This document shows positions 54,597 through 63,382 of a stretch of 64,000 nt of DNA, one piece after another; positions within the stretch are counted from its first letter, which is position 1; each line of letters opens with the position of its first letter. The notes under the pieces are model-generated. The model searched no databases. It had not been told where the DNA came from and saw nothing but the letters and a program-made list of their open reading frames with translations. Source of the stretch: Antarcticimicrobium sediminis (GTDB lineage: Bacteria > Pseudomonadota > Alphaproteobacteria > Rhodobacterales > Rhodobacteraceae); NCBI RefSeq assembly GCF_004348975.1, contig NZ_SMFP01000012.1, positions 98,637 through 162,636 of the forward strand. Direction: 5' to 3'. The translations under genes were made by a program, and so were the position numbers.

Positions 54597-55358
54597 ATGG
54601 AGAATGTGATATATGAGGTGTCGGAGGGAGTGGCAGTGATCACGCTGAACCGTCCGCAGGCGAAGAACGCCATCGACGCGGCGACGGCGCAGGCAATCGA
54701 GGCCGCTATGGACCGGTTGGAAGCTGATCCGTCAGTCCGGGTGGGCATCTTGACTGGCGCAGGAGGGACCTTCTGTTCAGGAATGGATCTTAAGGCATTT
54801 CTGCGCGGTGAGGTCGTGGTAACACCCAGACGGGGCTTTGCGGGCATCGCCTCGTGTCCGCCGCCGGTTCCGTTGATTGCCGCGATCGAGGGATATTCCG
54901 TGGCGGGTGGGTTCGAGATCGCCTTGTCCTGCGATCTGATCGTCGCATCCCGGGCGGCGCAGTTTGGCCTGCCTGAGGTCCGGCGCGGGCTGGTAGCGAC
55001 AGCAGGCGGCATGTTGCGGATTCCGGGGCTTCTGCCGCCGAATGTGGCGCACGAGTTGGTGTTGACCGGCCGCATGGCCTCAGCTCAGGAGATGGCCGGT
55101 TACGGCTTGGTCAATCGGCTGGTTGATGAGGGCGAGGCCCTGCAGGGGGCGAAGGCCTTGGCGGCCGAGATTGCGGCGAACGGGCCTGTGGCTGTACGGA
55201 CAAGCAAGGCGGTGATGCGACAGAGCCTGCACTGGAGCCAGGATGAGATGTTCGAGCGGCAGGATGAGGCGGCGCGGCCGGTTTTTACCTCTGAAGATGC
55301 GAAGGAAGGCGCGCGCGCTTTCGCAGAGAAGCGCGCGCCGCGTTGGTCAGGGCGGTAG
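54597..55358 (+). CDS. Enoyl-CoA hydratase (crotonase family)
   Basis: 253 residues from ATG 54597. Motifs FCSGMDLKAFLRG, GYSVAGGFEIALSCD and both glutamates (FGLPEVRRGL, AHELVLTG) are intact. Paralogue of the gene at 52664, presumably for a different chain length or stereochemistry. Monocistronic, ending just before a GC-rich hairpin. Confidence 0.92.
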   Translation: MENVIYEVSEGVAVITLNRPQAKNAIDAATAQAIEAAMDRLEADPSVRVGILTGAGGTFCSGMDLKAFLRGEVVVTPRRGFAGIASCPPPVPLIAAIEGYSVAGGFEIALSCDLIVASRAAQFGLPEVRRGLVATAGGMLRIPGLLPPNVAHELVLTGRMASAQEMAGYGLVNRLVDEGEALQGAKALAAEIAANGPVAVRTSKAVMRQSLHWSQDEMFERQDEAARPVFTSEDAKEGARAFAEKRAPRWSGR

Positions 55359-55397
55359 CGCGGGCACCGGGCCGGGGGAGTGCCTCCTGGCCCGCGC
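55358..55397. terminator. GC-rich hairpin between convergent genes
   Basis: GCGCGGGC pairs with GCCCGCGC around a central loop between the crotonase stop and the acyl-CoA ligase stop. No T-run, but the position suits a bidirectional terminator. Confidence 0.55.
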
Positions 55398-55421
55398 GGC
55401 CAGGACCTGTGGGTCGTTGGG

Positions 55422-57029
55422 TCAGGCCAGTCCGTCGGCCATCGCCTGTTGCGCGATGTCACGCAGAACATTCTTGCGCACCTTCAACCCGTTGGGGCCG
55501 TCGGCCACGGGGATCTCGTTGATCTCGAATATGCGCACTGGAACCTTGTAGATCGCCAATTGCGCTCTGCATGTTGCAATTAGAGACGCATGGTCGGGAG
55601 TGGTGCCGGCTGCTGGTACGACAAAGGCCACCGGGCGCGGTCCCTGTTTCAAGGTAACCGAAACGACTTGGCACTGGTCGACCGAAAGGTCCTCCTTGAT
55701 GACCGCCTCGATCTCCTCTGGTGCGACGAGGTATCCGCCGATGCGCAGGATGTCGTTCATTCGGGTCAGGAAAGTGAAGCTTTCACCTGCGCCGCGCAAG
55801 CCCAGATCTCCGGTGCGCAGGTAGCCATCCGGGGTGAAGGTGGCAGCTGTCCTTTCGGGGTCGTTCAGATAGCCGACCATGACGTTGGGCGACAGTATCT
55901 GGACCTCACCCGCCGCGCCTTCAGGTTGCTCAGCGCCAGTGTCGGGATCGGCGATGCGCAGCTTTGCGCCGGGGGTCGTCAGGGTGCCGCCGCCCTCCTT
56001 GCGCTCTTCCAGTGGGGCGTCGGCGCGACGGGCGGCCACGAAAGCAAGGGTCTCGGACAGTCCGTAGAAACCACGTATAAGAACGGCGCGCCGTTCCGCC
56101 TCGGCGGGCAGTTCGGTTAGGCCGGGGGTAAAGTTGGCGTGGCCGAACATCTTGAGACCGGGAAAAGGGCGATCACCGGGGGTCACTGTCAGCAGTTTGT
56201 CCAACATATCGTTGGTGCCCATGGCATGGGTTACGCCCAGGTCGTTGATCAGGCGCGAAACTTGTTCGGGTTCAAAGGTGTCCAGCAGTACCATGGGAAT
56301 GCCGGAGGCGATCGAAGTCATGGCCACGGCAAAGCCGAAGCCGCCACAGAACGGGATGGCCAAGATGGTGCGGCTGTCGGCGTCGAAGCCGATGGCTGCG
56401 GCGGCGTTGGTGCAGTGGTGTGCGACCCGATTCTGGATATGTTGCACGATCTTGGGTTGGCTCGTGGTGCCCGAGGTGGCCAGGTAGAGGCAGACGTCCT
56501 GCGGTTGCGCCTGTATCTCTGTCGTCGAGAAATCAGAAAGGGTAGACAGCGCCAGCGTTTCAACTCCGGGGATGACCTCATCGGCCGGGATGTCCTCGAC
56601 CGAGAGGACCAGTTCAAGGCTGGCGCGATCCTTGGTCGGGATGCGCCGCACGGCGTCGGCTACGGCCCCTTTTCGATAGCCGGGATCCAGCACCAGGGCG
56701 CTGGCATCAGTGCGACGGATCAAGTCGCCGATCTCCTTGGTGCCGAAACGGGGGTTCAAGGCCAGAATGGCTGCCCCCAGCCGCCAGGCGGCGAAGGCGG
56801 CGACCATCCATTCCGGCCGGTTGCCCAGGCACAGTGCCACTGTATCACCGCGACCGATGCCCCTTGCATGCAGGGCCGCCGCCAGCCGTTTGCTCTCGGA
56901 GCGCAACTGGCCGTAGGTGTAATCCGGTTGTCCGGGTATCAGAAACAGGGGCGCATCGTCGGGTGCTTGCTCGACTAGGTTAGAAAGCCTGTCTCGGCTG
57001 GCGGAGTCCGTTTTATTCAAGGGTTTCAC
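55422..57029 (-). CDS. Acyl-CoA ligase (AMP-forming), first
   Basis: 535 residues of the ANL superfamily. P-loop LATSGTTSQPK, A5 block GFYGLSET, YLRTGDLGLRG and the C-terminal catalytic-lysine region GPNGLKVRKNVLRD are all seen. It activates a carboxylic acid with ATP and CoA. The N-terminus is close to medium/aryl-acid ligases, with no transmembrane part. Divergent from the second ligase gene; two palindromes (57102 and 57164) sit in between. Confidence 0.92.
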   Translation of the reverse strand: MKPLNKTDSASRDRLSNLVEQAPDDAPLFLIPGQPDYTYGQLRSESKRLAAALHARGIGRGDTVALCLGNRPEWMVAAFAAWRLGAAILALNPRFGTKEIGDLIRRTDASALVLDPGYRKGAVADAVRRIPTKDRASLELVLSVEDIPADEVIPGVETLALSTLSDFSTTEIQAQPQDVCLYLATSGTTSQPKIVQHIQNRVAHHCTNAAAAIGFDADSRTILAIPFCGGFGFAVAMTSIASGIPMVLLDTFEPEQVSRLINDLGVTHAMGTNDMLDKLLTVTPGDRPFPGLKMFGHANFTPGLTELPAEAERRAVLIRGFYGLSETLAFVAARRADAPLEERKEGGGTLTTPGAKLRIADPDTGAEQPEGAAGEVQILSPNVMVGYLNDPERTAATFTPDGYLRTGDLGLRGAGESFTFLTRMNDILRIGGYLVAPEEIEAVIKEDLSVDQCQVVSVTLKQGPRPVAFVVPAAGTTPDHASLIATCRAQLAIYKVPVRIFEINEIPVADGPNGLKVRKNVLRDIAQQAMADGLA

Positions 57030-57101
57030 TCACTTTTCGTCTGGTAGCCCGGTCTTGGGGTGGGCGTCTCTCCCTTGCCATGCAGAGGTGCGTGGCGCCA
57101 T

Positions 57102-57121
57102 AACAATCATTCTTGATTGTT
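57102..57121. promoter_or_regulatory. TetR-type operator of the first acyl-CoA ligase gene
   Basis: AACAATCA-TTCT-TGATTGTT, perfect in both halves, 73 bases before the minus-strand ligase start. Confidence 0.85.
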
Positions 57122-57163
57122 TTAAATTGTCAATCGAAAATGGCGCGGCCGAAATCTTTATAA

Positions 57164-57183
57164 AACAATCATGATTGACTTTT
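57164..57183. promoter_or_regulatory. TetR-type operator of the second acyl-CoA ligase operon
   Basis: AACAATCA-TGAT-TGACTTTT; left half perfect, right half 6 of 8. It lies about 50 bases before the plus-strand ligase start. Confidence 0.7.
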
Positions 57184-57231
57184 ATTTGTCGGACGGGCAA
57201 GTAATGTCAACGACTGAGGGGGAGGACTTTC

Positions 57232-58797
57232 ATGTTGGATCTGACGTATTCAGGCGGCACTGTTGGGCGTCTGATCGCCGATGCCGTAACACGGTTTTCG
57301 GACCGGCCGGCGCTGGCTGACGATCACGTCCGCTGGACTTATTCACAGCTTGGCGATGTCATCGGGCGTTTACTCACGCTCTACCGACAACTGGGGTTGA
57401 AGCCCGGTGATGGTATCTGCATGGTCACGGGCAATCGGGTCGAGGCTTGGGCGGCTACTTGCGCATCAAACGTCATGGGGCTGCGCCATACGCATCTGCA
57501 CCCGATGTCGGTCGAGGATGATCACGCCCACATCCTGCAGGATTCACAGGCCACCACGCTGATCGTTGACAGCCGCAAGTTTGCCGGGCTGGGCCAAAGG
57601 CTGAAGGCCCGTTTGCCGCAGGTGCAGCGGCTGTTGTCGCTGGGGCAGGTCGAGGGCGCGACGGATATCCTGGCGCGTATCGAGGGTCTAGAGGCTGCGC
57701 CGCTGGTCTGCCCCTGCGATCCCGAGGACACAATGCTGCTGACCTACACCGGTGGTACCACGGGCAAGTCCAAGGGCATAGATATGCCGCACCGGGCGAT
57801 CGTGACAATGTCCTCGATCATCGCGGCGGAGTGGGAATGGCCGCAAAATTTACGCTACATGGCGATGACCCCGATCAGCCATTCTGCGGGGGTGAAGATT
57901 TACCCGGTCATGTCGCGCGGCGGCTATACCCGGCTGGTCGACGGGTTCGACGTTGAGAGCTTTTGTCAAATTGTTGCCGAAGAAGGTATCTCCGCGACCT
58001 TCCTGGTGCCGACGATGCTCAATGCAATGTTGCAACGGCCCAAGATAGTGGAGAACTATGACCTGTCAAGCCTAGGCCTGATCATCTACGGAGCTGCTCC
58101 GATGGCTCCTGATCAGATGCGCCGAGCGATCGAGAGTTTCGGGCCGGTTTTTCTTCAACTTTACGGCCAGTCTGAGGCGCCGGAATGCATCACTACGATG
58201 CGGGTGGCTGATCACGACTTGGCGCGCCCAGACCGGCTGGCTTCCTGCGGGCGTGCAACCATGCTGTGCGAGGTGACGCTGCTGGATACCGGCCTGAACG
58301 AGGTGCCGGACGGTACGCCGGGTGAGCTTTGCGTACGCGGGCCACTAGTGATGAATGGGTACTGGGGTTTGCCCGAACTCACCGAGGAGGTCTTTCGCGG
58401 CGGCTGGTTACACACCGGCGACGTGGCCTGGCGTGACAGCGACGGGTATTACTACATCGTTGATCGTACCAAGGACATGATCATCTCGGGTGGATTCAAC
58501 ATTTACCCGCGCGAAGTCGAGGATACTCTCGCGGCCCATCCGGCCGTGGACATGGCTGCTGTGATCGGCGTGCCGGACGCCAAGTGGGGCGAAGCTGTGA
58601 CGGCTTTCGTCGTGCTGCGCGACGGTAAAAGAATTACGCCAGAGGAGCTGATGGCCCACGTAAAGGCCGAGCGCGGCGGGCCTTGGGCCCCCAAGACAAT
58701 ACATTTTCTGGATGAACTGCCGCTGACGGGGCTGGGCAAGCTGGACCGAAAGTCCCTGCGCAAGCCCTATTGGGAAGGGCGCGCGCGCGACATATGA
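57232..58797 (+). CDS. Acyl-CoA ligase (AMP-forming), second
   Basis: 521 residues. LTYTGGTTGKSKG, YGQSEAPEC, WLHTGDVAW, DMIISGGFNIYPREVE and the lysine in LTGLGKLDRKSLRK are intact. Resembles long-chain/bulky-acid ligases (FadD3/FadD17-like pattern), which activate steroid or isoprenoid acids, though this is not decisive. The ATG follows GGGGGAGGAC. The stop overlaps the MaoC start (ATGA). Confidence 0.92.
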   Translation: MLDLTYSGGTVGRLIADAVTRFSDRPALADDHVRWTYSQLGDVIGRLLTLYRQLGLKPGDGICMVTGNRVEAWAATCASNVMGLRHTHLHPMSVEDDHAHILQDSQATTLIVDSRKFAGLGQRLKARLPQVQRLLSLGQVEGATDILARIEGLEAAPLVCPCDPEDTMLLTYTGGTTGKSKGIDMPHRAIVTMSSIIAAEWEWPQNLRYMAMTPISHSAGVKIYPVMSRGGYTRLVDGFDVESFCQIVAEEGISATFLVPTMLNAMLQRPKIVENYDLSSLGLIIYGAAPMAPDQMRRAIESFGPVFLQLYGQSEAPECITTMRVADHDLARPDRLASCGRATMLCEVTLLDTGLNEVPDGTPGELCVRGPLVMNGYWGLPELTEEVFRGGWLHTGDVAWRDSDGYYYIVDRTKDMIISGGFNIYPREVEDTLAAHPAVDMAAVIGVPDAKWGEAVTAFVVLRDGKRITPEELMAHVKAERGGPWAPKTIHFLDELPLTGLGKLDRKSLRKPYWEGRARDI

Positions 58798-59645
58798 CCC
58801 AGGTCCCTATTCAGTACGACCGCGTCTTGGCGCAAACCGCAGAGACGCTTGTGTCCTGGAGGCCCGAGGACGCGTTGCTATATGCCCTAGCCATCGGGAT
58901 GGGGGCTGAAAATCTGGCCTATGTTTATGAACGTGACCAGCGGGTTTTTCCGACCTTCGCTGTCATCCTGGCCTTTCAAGGCGGGCCGTTGTCAGACTTG
59001 GCAATTGATCCGCGCTTCTTGCTTCATGGCGAGCATGCGTTAGTGCTTCACCGGCCCCTGCCTGTCGCCGGCAAGGGGGTCGTGCGGGGCCTGATGACCG
59101 GGGCCTGGGACAAGGGGGCGGGACGCGGAGCGATCTTTCGCGAGGAAAAGCAGATTGTCCTTCAAGGGGAGGAGCTGCCTCTGGCCACGATCACTACTAC
59201 GTCCTTCGGCCGGGCCGAGGGAGGTTTTGGCGGCCCGCGTGAGGGGCAGCCCGCTCCGCATCCGCTACCCGGTCGTGCTCCCGACGCGGTGGTGCACATG
59301 CGGACAGGGGCGGATCAGGCCCTTCTGTATCGGCTGTGTGCTGACCGAAATCCGCTGCATGCGGATCCGAAGTTTGCGCGTGAAGCTGGGTTTTCCGGGC
59401 CGATCCTGCATGGACTTTGCACCTATGCAATCTGCGCTCGGGCGGTGCTGTCGCACTACGTTGGAATGGACGGAGGGCGGCTACGGTCTCATGCGCTGCG
59501 GTTTTCGGCCCCGGTCTATCCGGGAGAGGTGCTGCGGGTCGAGATGTGGCGCGACGGTGTGGTCATCTCGTTTCGTGCATTGGTCGAAGATCGAGACACG
59601 GTGGTCGTCACGAATGGAAGAACTGAACTGGGAGAGCCCGAATGA
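58794..59645 (+). CDS. MaoC-type hydratase 2 (MFE-2-like enoyl-CoA hydratase)
   Basis: 283 residues: an N-terminal non-catalytic hotdog and a C-terminal MaoC domain with the hydratase-2 motif ADRNPLHADPKFAREAGF, followed by HGLCTYAICARAVL. The two-hotdog layout and Asp/His catalytic pair are those of peroxisomal MFE-2 hydratase 2, which hydrates branched and bile-acid side-chain enoyl-CoAs to the R-hydroxy form. This points in the same direction as the AMACR-like gene. ATGA overlap with the ligase before and the thioesterase after (59642-59645). Confidence 0.9.
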   Translation: MTQVPIQYDRVLAQTAETLVSWRPEDALLYALAIGMGAENLAYVYERDQRVFPTFAVILAFQGGPLSDLAIDPRFLLHGEHALVLHRPLPVAGKGVVRGLMTGAWDKGAGRGAIFREEKQIVLQGEELPLATITTTSFGRAEGGFGGPREGQPAPHPLPGRAPDAVVHMRTGADQALLYRLCADRNPLHADPKFAREAGFSGPILHGLCTYAICARAVLSHYVGMDGGRLRSHALRFSAPVYPGEVLRVEMWRDGVVISFRALVEDRDTVVVTNGRTELGEPE

Positions 59646-60076
59646 CTGAAAGCCCTTATCGGCAATATCTAATGGACGAAATTACCATGGGGTCTCCCGT
59701 GGCGAAAGGGTTGGGGCTGGAACTGGTGAAGGCGGCCCCGGAACTGACAGTTTTGCGCCTGCCATTTCGTCCTGAGAACACTACCTTTGAGGATGTGGTG
59801 CATGGGGGCACAATCGCCACGCTGATCGATATCGCTGCAGCCGCCGGTTTTGTCGCCGGTGCGGGTGAAGGGGTGGTGGGTGGCGTCACATCGGCCTTGT
59901 CCATAAACTACCTGTCTGCGGCGCGCGGCTGCGACCTTCTGGCCGAGACACGGCCTTTGCGGCGGGGGCGTTCGCAAACCACTTGCGAAGTTACGGTGCT
60001 GGACACCGAAGGGCATCTGATCGCCAAGGGAACAGTCACAAACCGGGGGTTTGCAGCACCGGTCGGAACAGCGTGA
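59642..60076 (+). CDS. PaaI-family hotdog thioesterase
   Basis: 144-residue hotdog protein: VVHGGTIATLIDIAAAAG is the PaaI-type active-site helix and VTSALSINYLSAARG the following strand. It likely hydrolyses dead-end acyl-CoAs to free CoA. It overlaps the MaoC gene and closes the ligase-MaoC-thioesterase operon. Confidence 0.88.
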   Translation: MTESPYRQYLMDEITMGSPVAKGLGLELVKAAPELTVLRLPFRPENTTFEDVVHGGTIATLIDIAAAAGFVAGAGEGVVGGVTSALSINYLSAARGCDLLAETRPLRRGRSQTTCEVTVLDTEGHLIAKGTVTNRGFAAPVGTA

Positions 60077-60188
60077 TGGGCCATACCTTCAAATCAGCTG
60101 GGGGCTTCGAAAAAAACTTTGCCAAGCTGATCCAATGAAGAATTTGTAATTTTCGACACGCCTTCGTCCTTTTTGCTGTTCATCACCA

Positions 60189-60208
60189 AACAATCATATT
60201 CGACTGTT
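60189..60208. promoter_or_regulatory. TetR-type operator upstream of TRAP operon 2
   Basis: AACAATCA-TATT-CGACTGTT; left perfect, right 6 of 8; 67 bases before the DctQ start. Confidence 0.7.
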
Positions 60209-60274
60209 TTTTAATGGCAGTGTTTTGGGCGATGGAGGGCGCGGGGCGATGCCTGAGCGTAAAGGGGAGACGAC

Positions 60275-60841
60275 ATGATCAAAATTCCGGAACTTCTGGC
60301 GACATGGTTCTCGAGGGGGTTGATGGCGCTGTCTTGCCTGGCGCTGCTGGCAATGGCCCTCCATGTGACCGCGGACGTGGTGATGCGCACCTTCTTTAAC
60401 AGCCCAATCCCCGGTACGCTCGAAATTGGCACGCATTATTACATGATTGCTGTGTCGTTCTTGGCGCTTGGCCAGGTTCAGATCCGCGACGGCCATGTCG
60501 CGGTCGAGTTCGTGGTGCACAGCCTAAAGGCTCGGCCCCGCATGGTTTTGGAGTTCCTGGCCCTGCTGGTTACCTTCGTTTTCAGCGTGATTTACCTGAA
60601 CATGTCCTGGGTTTCGGCGGCGCAGAAGACCGCGCGACGGGAATATGTGCTGAGCCAGGACAATATTCTGCTCATCTGGCCCTCGCGCTGGATCCTCGTG
60701 GTCAGCGTCGCCGCCTTCTTGCTGGTGTTGCTGGTCCAGATGGTCCGCATGGGACAGGCTCTGTGGCAGGGCCATGTTCGCAGGGTTGGGGAACTGATGG
60801 ATGAAGACCGGGTAGAGCCGGCTGAAGAGGAGGCGCGCTGA
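60275..60841 (+). CDS. TRAP transporter small membrane subunit (DctQ type), system 2
   Basis: 188 residues with four membrane helices (about 12-38, 50-72, 88-112, 132-155) and the block GTLEIGTHYYMIAVSFLALG, homologous to the system 1 subunit. GGGGAGA lies eight bases upstream. It overlaps the DctM gene by one base (TGATG). Confidence 0.92.
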   Translation: MIKIPELLATWFSRGLMALSCLALLAMALHVTADVVMRTFFNSPIPGTLEIGTHYYMIAVSFLALGQVQIRDGHVAVEFVVHSLKARPRMVLEFLALLVTFVFSVIYLNMSWVSAAQKTARREYVLSQDNILLIWPSRWILVVSVAAFLLVLLVQMVRMGQALWQGHVRRVGELMDEDRVEPAEEEAR

Positions 60842-62151
60842 TGTCGCTGATGCTGATTGGGTTCCTGGGGCTGGTGGCCCTTGTCGTTATGCTGGCCATT
60901 CGCGTACCGGTCGGCATTGCGCTGTCGGTCGTGTCGCTGATCGGGATCACATTGGTCCGGGGCCCGAATGCGGCCTTCGGCGCGCTGCGCTCGCTGCCCT
61001 ATGACTTCACTGCTGTCTGGACACTATCGGCCATCCCCATGTTCCTGCTGGCGGGTTCTGTTGTGTCGAACAGCGGCATGACCACAAGCCTCTTCAAGGC
61101 GATGCGGGTCTGGCTTGGCTGGTTGCCCGGCGGTGTGGCGGTGGCCACGAACTTTGCTGGAGCGGGTTTCGCGGCGGCTTCGGGGTCGTCAATTGCGACC
61201 ACCGCGACACTGGGTCGGATCGCCGTGCCCGAGATGCTGGATAGCAAGTATGACCCGGGCTTGGCCACAGGGGTGGCTAGCGCGGTCGGCACATTGGGGG
61301 CGGTGATCCCGCCCAGTATTATCATCGTTCTCTATTCGATCTTCGCTCAGGCCCCAGTAGGGCAGGTGCTGATCGCGGGAATTATCCCGGGTCTGCTGAC
61401 CGCTTTTTGCTATGCCGCGATGATCATCATCCGCTGCACATTGAATCCGAAGCTCGCGCCTCGCGTGATAGGACCCAAGCTTACCCTGCGCGAACACCTG
61501 AGGCTCGTGTCGGCAATCTGGCCGCTACCTCTGCTGGTGCTCTGCGTCGTCGGCGGCATCTATTCCGGCATTATGACTGCGACCGAGGCGGGTGCCGTTG
61601 GTGCGGTTTTGGCGATCCTTACATCGATGCTGCAGTTCCGCTTTAGTTTGACCATGCTGCGCAGCAGTCTGATTGATGCGGCGGGGACCACTGCCAGCCT
61701 GTTAATGATAGCCATTGGCGCGATCCTTTTTACCCGGTTCCTGGCACTGTCCGGTGTGCCGACCATCCTTTCGGACCTTATCGCGATGAACGACACCAGC
61801 CAGCTCTCGATCGTGCTGTCGATCGCCGTGGTTTATCTTTTCCTTGGCTGCTTCTTGGATCCGTTGGGGGTGCTGCTGCTGACCCTGCCTGTACTGCTTC
61901 CGGTCTTCGAAAGTGCCGATATTAACCTGATCTGGATCGGCATCATCCTAGTGAAGTTCATCGAATTGGGGATGCTGACGCCCCCGGTCGGGTTGAACGT
62001 CTTTGTCATGAAGGGAGTGATCGGTGATCGCGTCTCACTGCCCACGATCTTTAAGGGGGTGGGGTGGTTCCTGCTCGCTGAGGTCGTGGTCATGGTGCTG
62101 TTGGTCTCTTTCCCTCAGATTACTCTGTTCCTGCCCAACTTCATGGAATGA
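60841..62151 (+). CDS. TRAP transporter large permease (DctM type), system 2
   Basis: 436 residues, about twelve helices. FAAASGSSIATTATLGRIAVPEM, GTLGAVIPPSI, SGIMTATEAGAVGAV and FLDPLGVLLLTLPVLLPV parallel system 1. Followed after 127 bases by the SBP gene, which has its own operator, so the order is Q-M then P, unlike system 1. Confidence 0.94.
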   Translation: MSLMLIGFLGLVALVVMLAIRVPVGIALSVVSLIGITLVRGPNAAFGALRSLPYDFTAVWTLSAIPMFLLAGSVVSNSGMTTSLFKAMRVWLGWLPGGVAVATNFAGAGFAAASGSSIATTATLGRIAVPEMLDSKYDPGLATGVASAVGTLGAVIPPSIIIVLYSIFAQAPVGQVLIAGIIPGLLTAFCYAAMIIIRCTLNPKLAPRVIGPKLTLREHLRLVSAIWPLPLLVLCVVGGIYSGIMTATEAGAVGAVLAILTSMLQFRFSLTMLRSSLIDAAGTTASLLMIAIGAILFTRFLALSGVPTILSDLIAMNDTSQLSIVLSIAVVYLFLGCFLDPLGVLLLTLPVLLPVFESADINLIWIGIILVKFIELGMLTPPVGLNVFVMKGVIGDRVSLPTIFKGVGWFLLAEVVVMVLLVSFPQITLFLPNFME

Positions 62152-62199
62152 CCGGCATTGCCTGTGGAAAAGGGGTTGGCAGATTGCGGATCTGCAAAT

Positions 62200-62219
62200 A
62201 ACATTCAATCAAGATTGTT
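62200..62219. promoter_or_regulatory. TetR-type operator upstream of the second binding-protein gene
   Basis: AACATTCA-ATCA-AGATTGTT, 7 of 8 in each half, 60 bases before the start of the second DctP gene; it suggests that the binding protein is transcribed separately at higher level. Confidence 0.72.
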
Positions 62220-62278
62220 TTTAATTATCGAGTCGCCGGTTGGTGGCTTAAGCGAAAACGGACCTAGGGGAGGATACG

Positions 62279-63382
62279 ATGGGAAAATTTAGAAATACGG
62301 CGCTGGCTGCGGCATTGGGGGTCTCGACGGTAATTCCGGCGCAGGCTGCCGACATGAACATCGTCTACGCGACGTTCTTGGGGCCGAACGCGAGTTTGGT
62401 GAAAGACGGCGTGGTTGTGTTCCTGGATTACGTCAAGGAACATTCGGACGGCGCCATCGACTACACGCTGCACAGTGGTGGATCGCTGCTTAGCGCGACA
62501 GGGATGCTGGAAGGGATCCGCGACGGGATCGCCGACGGAGGCCAGATTTTGGGCGTTTACAACCCAGCTGAACTGCCGGTGACGAACGTGGTGATGGGGC
62601 TCGCTCCCGCGATGACTAGCGATCCACGAGCGGTCGCGGCGGCGCTGACAGAATACATTCTGCTCGAGTGCCCCCGCTGTATCGGGGAATACGAGGAGAA
62701 CAACGTCCAATATATCGGTAGCTGGGCTACCAGCCGCTATGCCATGCTCTGTGCCGCCCCGGTCAACGGTCTGGACAGCCTGAAGGGTCGCAAGGTCCGC
62801 GCGTCGGGCGAATGGGCTGGAATTGGTGCCGCGTTGGGGATGACGCCGGTGACTATGTCCTTGGGAGACACCTACGAGGCGCTACAGCGCGGTCAGGTAG
62901 ACTGCACCCTTGGCGAGATCAACTGGATGACCAACAATTCGTTCGGAGATGTTGCCAAATATGGGATCGAACTGGACCAAGGCATTTCCTACATTGGGCC
63001 GGTCTTCAGCCTGCGCAAGGACATGTGGGATGATCTGAGCGATGAGCACAAGCAGGTCTTTTACGAGGGGACCGCTCGCGGCATGATCAACGGCGCAATC
63101 CAGACCGTCGCCTCGAACCAAGACGCCAAAGACATGGCAGACGAGAAAGGCTGGGTTATCGCGCCGCCCTCGGATGACATCAAGGAAAAGCTTGAAACGG
63201 TGCCGCCGAAGGTGCGTGCTGCGCTGATCTCACGCAGCGAACAACTCGGGATTGAGAACTCCGAGGCCATCATTGATGGCTTTTTGGCCAAGCTGGAGAA
63301 GTGGGATGAAATCGTTGCCAAGACGCCAGATCAGGATGCGCTGGTCGAGCAGGTAATGATCGAGATCTACGACAAGCTCTAA
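62279..63382 (+). CDS. TRAP transporter solute-binding protein (DctP type), system 2
   Basis: 367 residues from ATG 62279 after AGGGGAGG. Signal peptide ends near IPAQA (residues about 20-24). Mature part: VYATFLGPNASLVKDGV, the CPRC pair near residue 138, GRKVRASGEWAGIGAALG and MSLGDTYEALQRGQVDCTL, the conserved ligand-gate region. Same length and CPxC pair as the system 1 protein but otherwise diverged, so the two systems may import related but different acids. Confidence 0.93.
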   Translation: MGKFRNTALAAALGVSTVIPAQAADMNIVYATFLGPNASLVKDGVVVFLDYVKEHSDGAIDYTLHSGGSLLSATGMLEGIRDGIADGGQILGVYNPAELPVTNVVMGLAPAMTSDPRAVAAALTEYILLECPRCIGEYEENNVQYIGSWATSRYAMLCAAPVNGLDSLKGRKVRASGEWAGIGAALGMTPVTMSLGDTYEALQRGQVDCTLGEINWMTNNSFGDVAKYGIELDQGISYIGPVFSLRKDMWDDLSDEHKQVFYEGTARGMINGAIQTVASNQDAKDMADEKGWVIAPPSDDIKEKLETVPPKVRAALISRSEQLGIENSEAIIDGFLAKLEKWDEIVAKTPDQDALVEQVMIEIYDKL

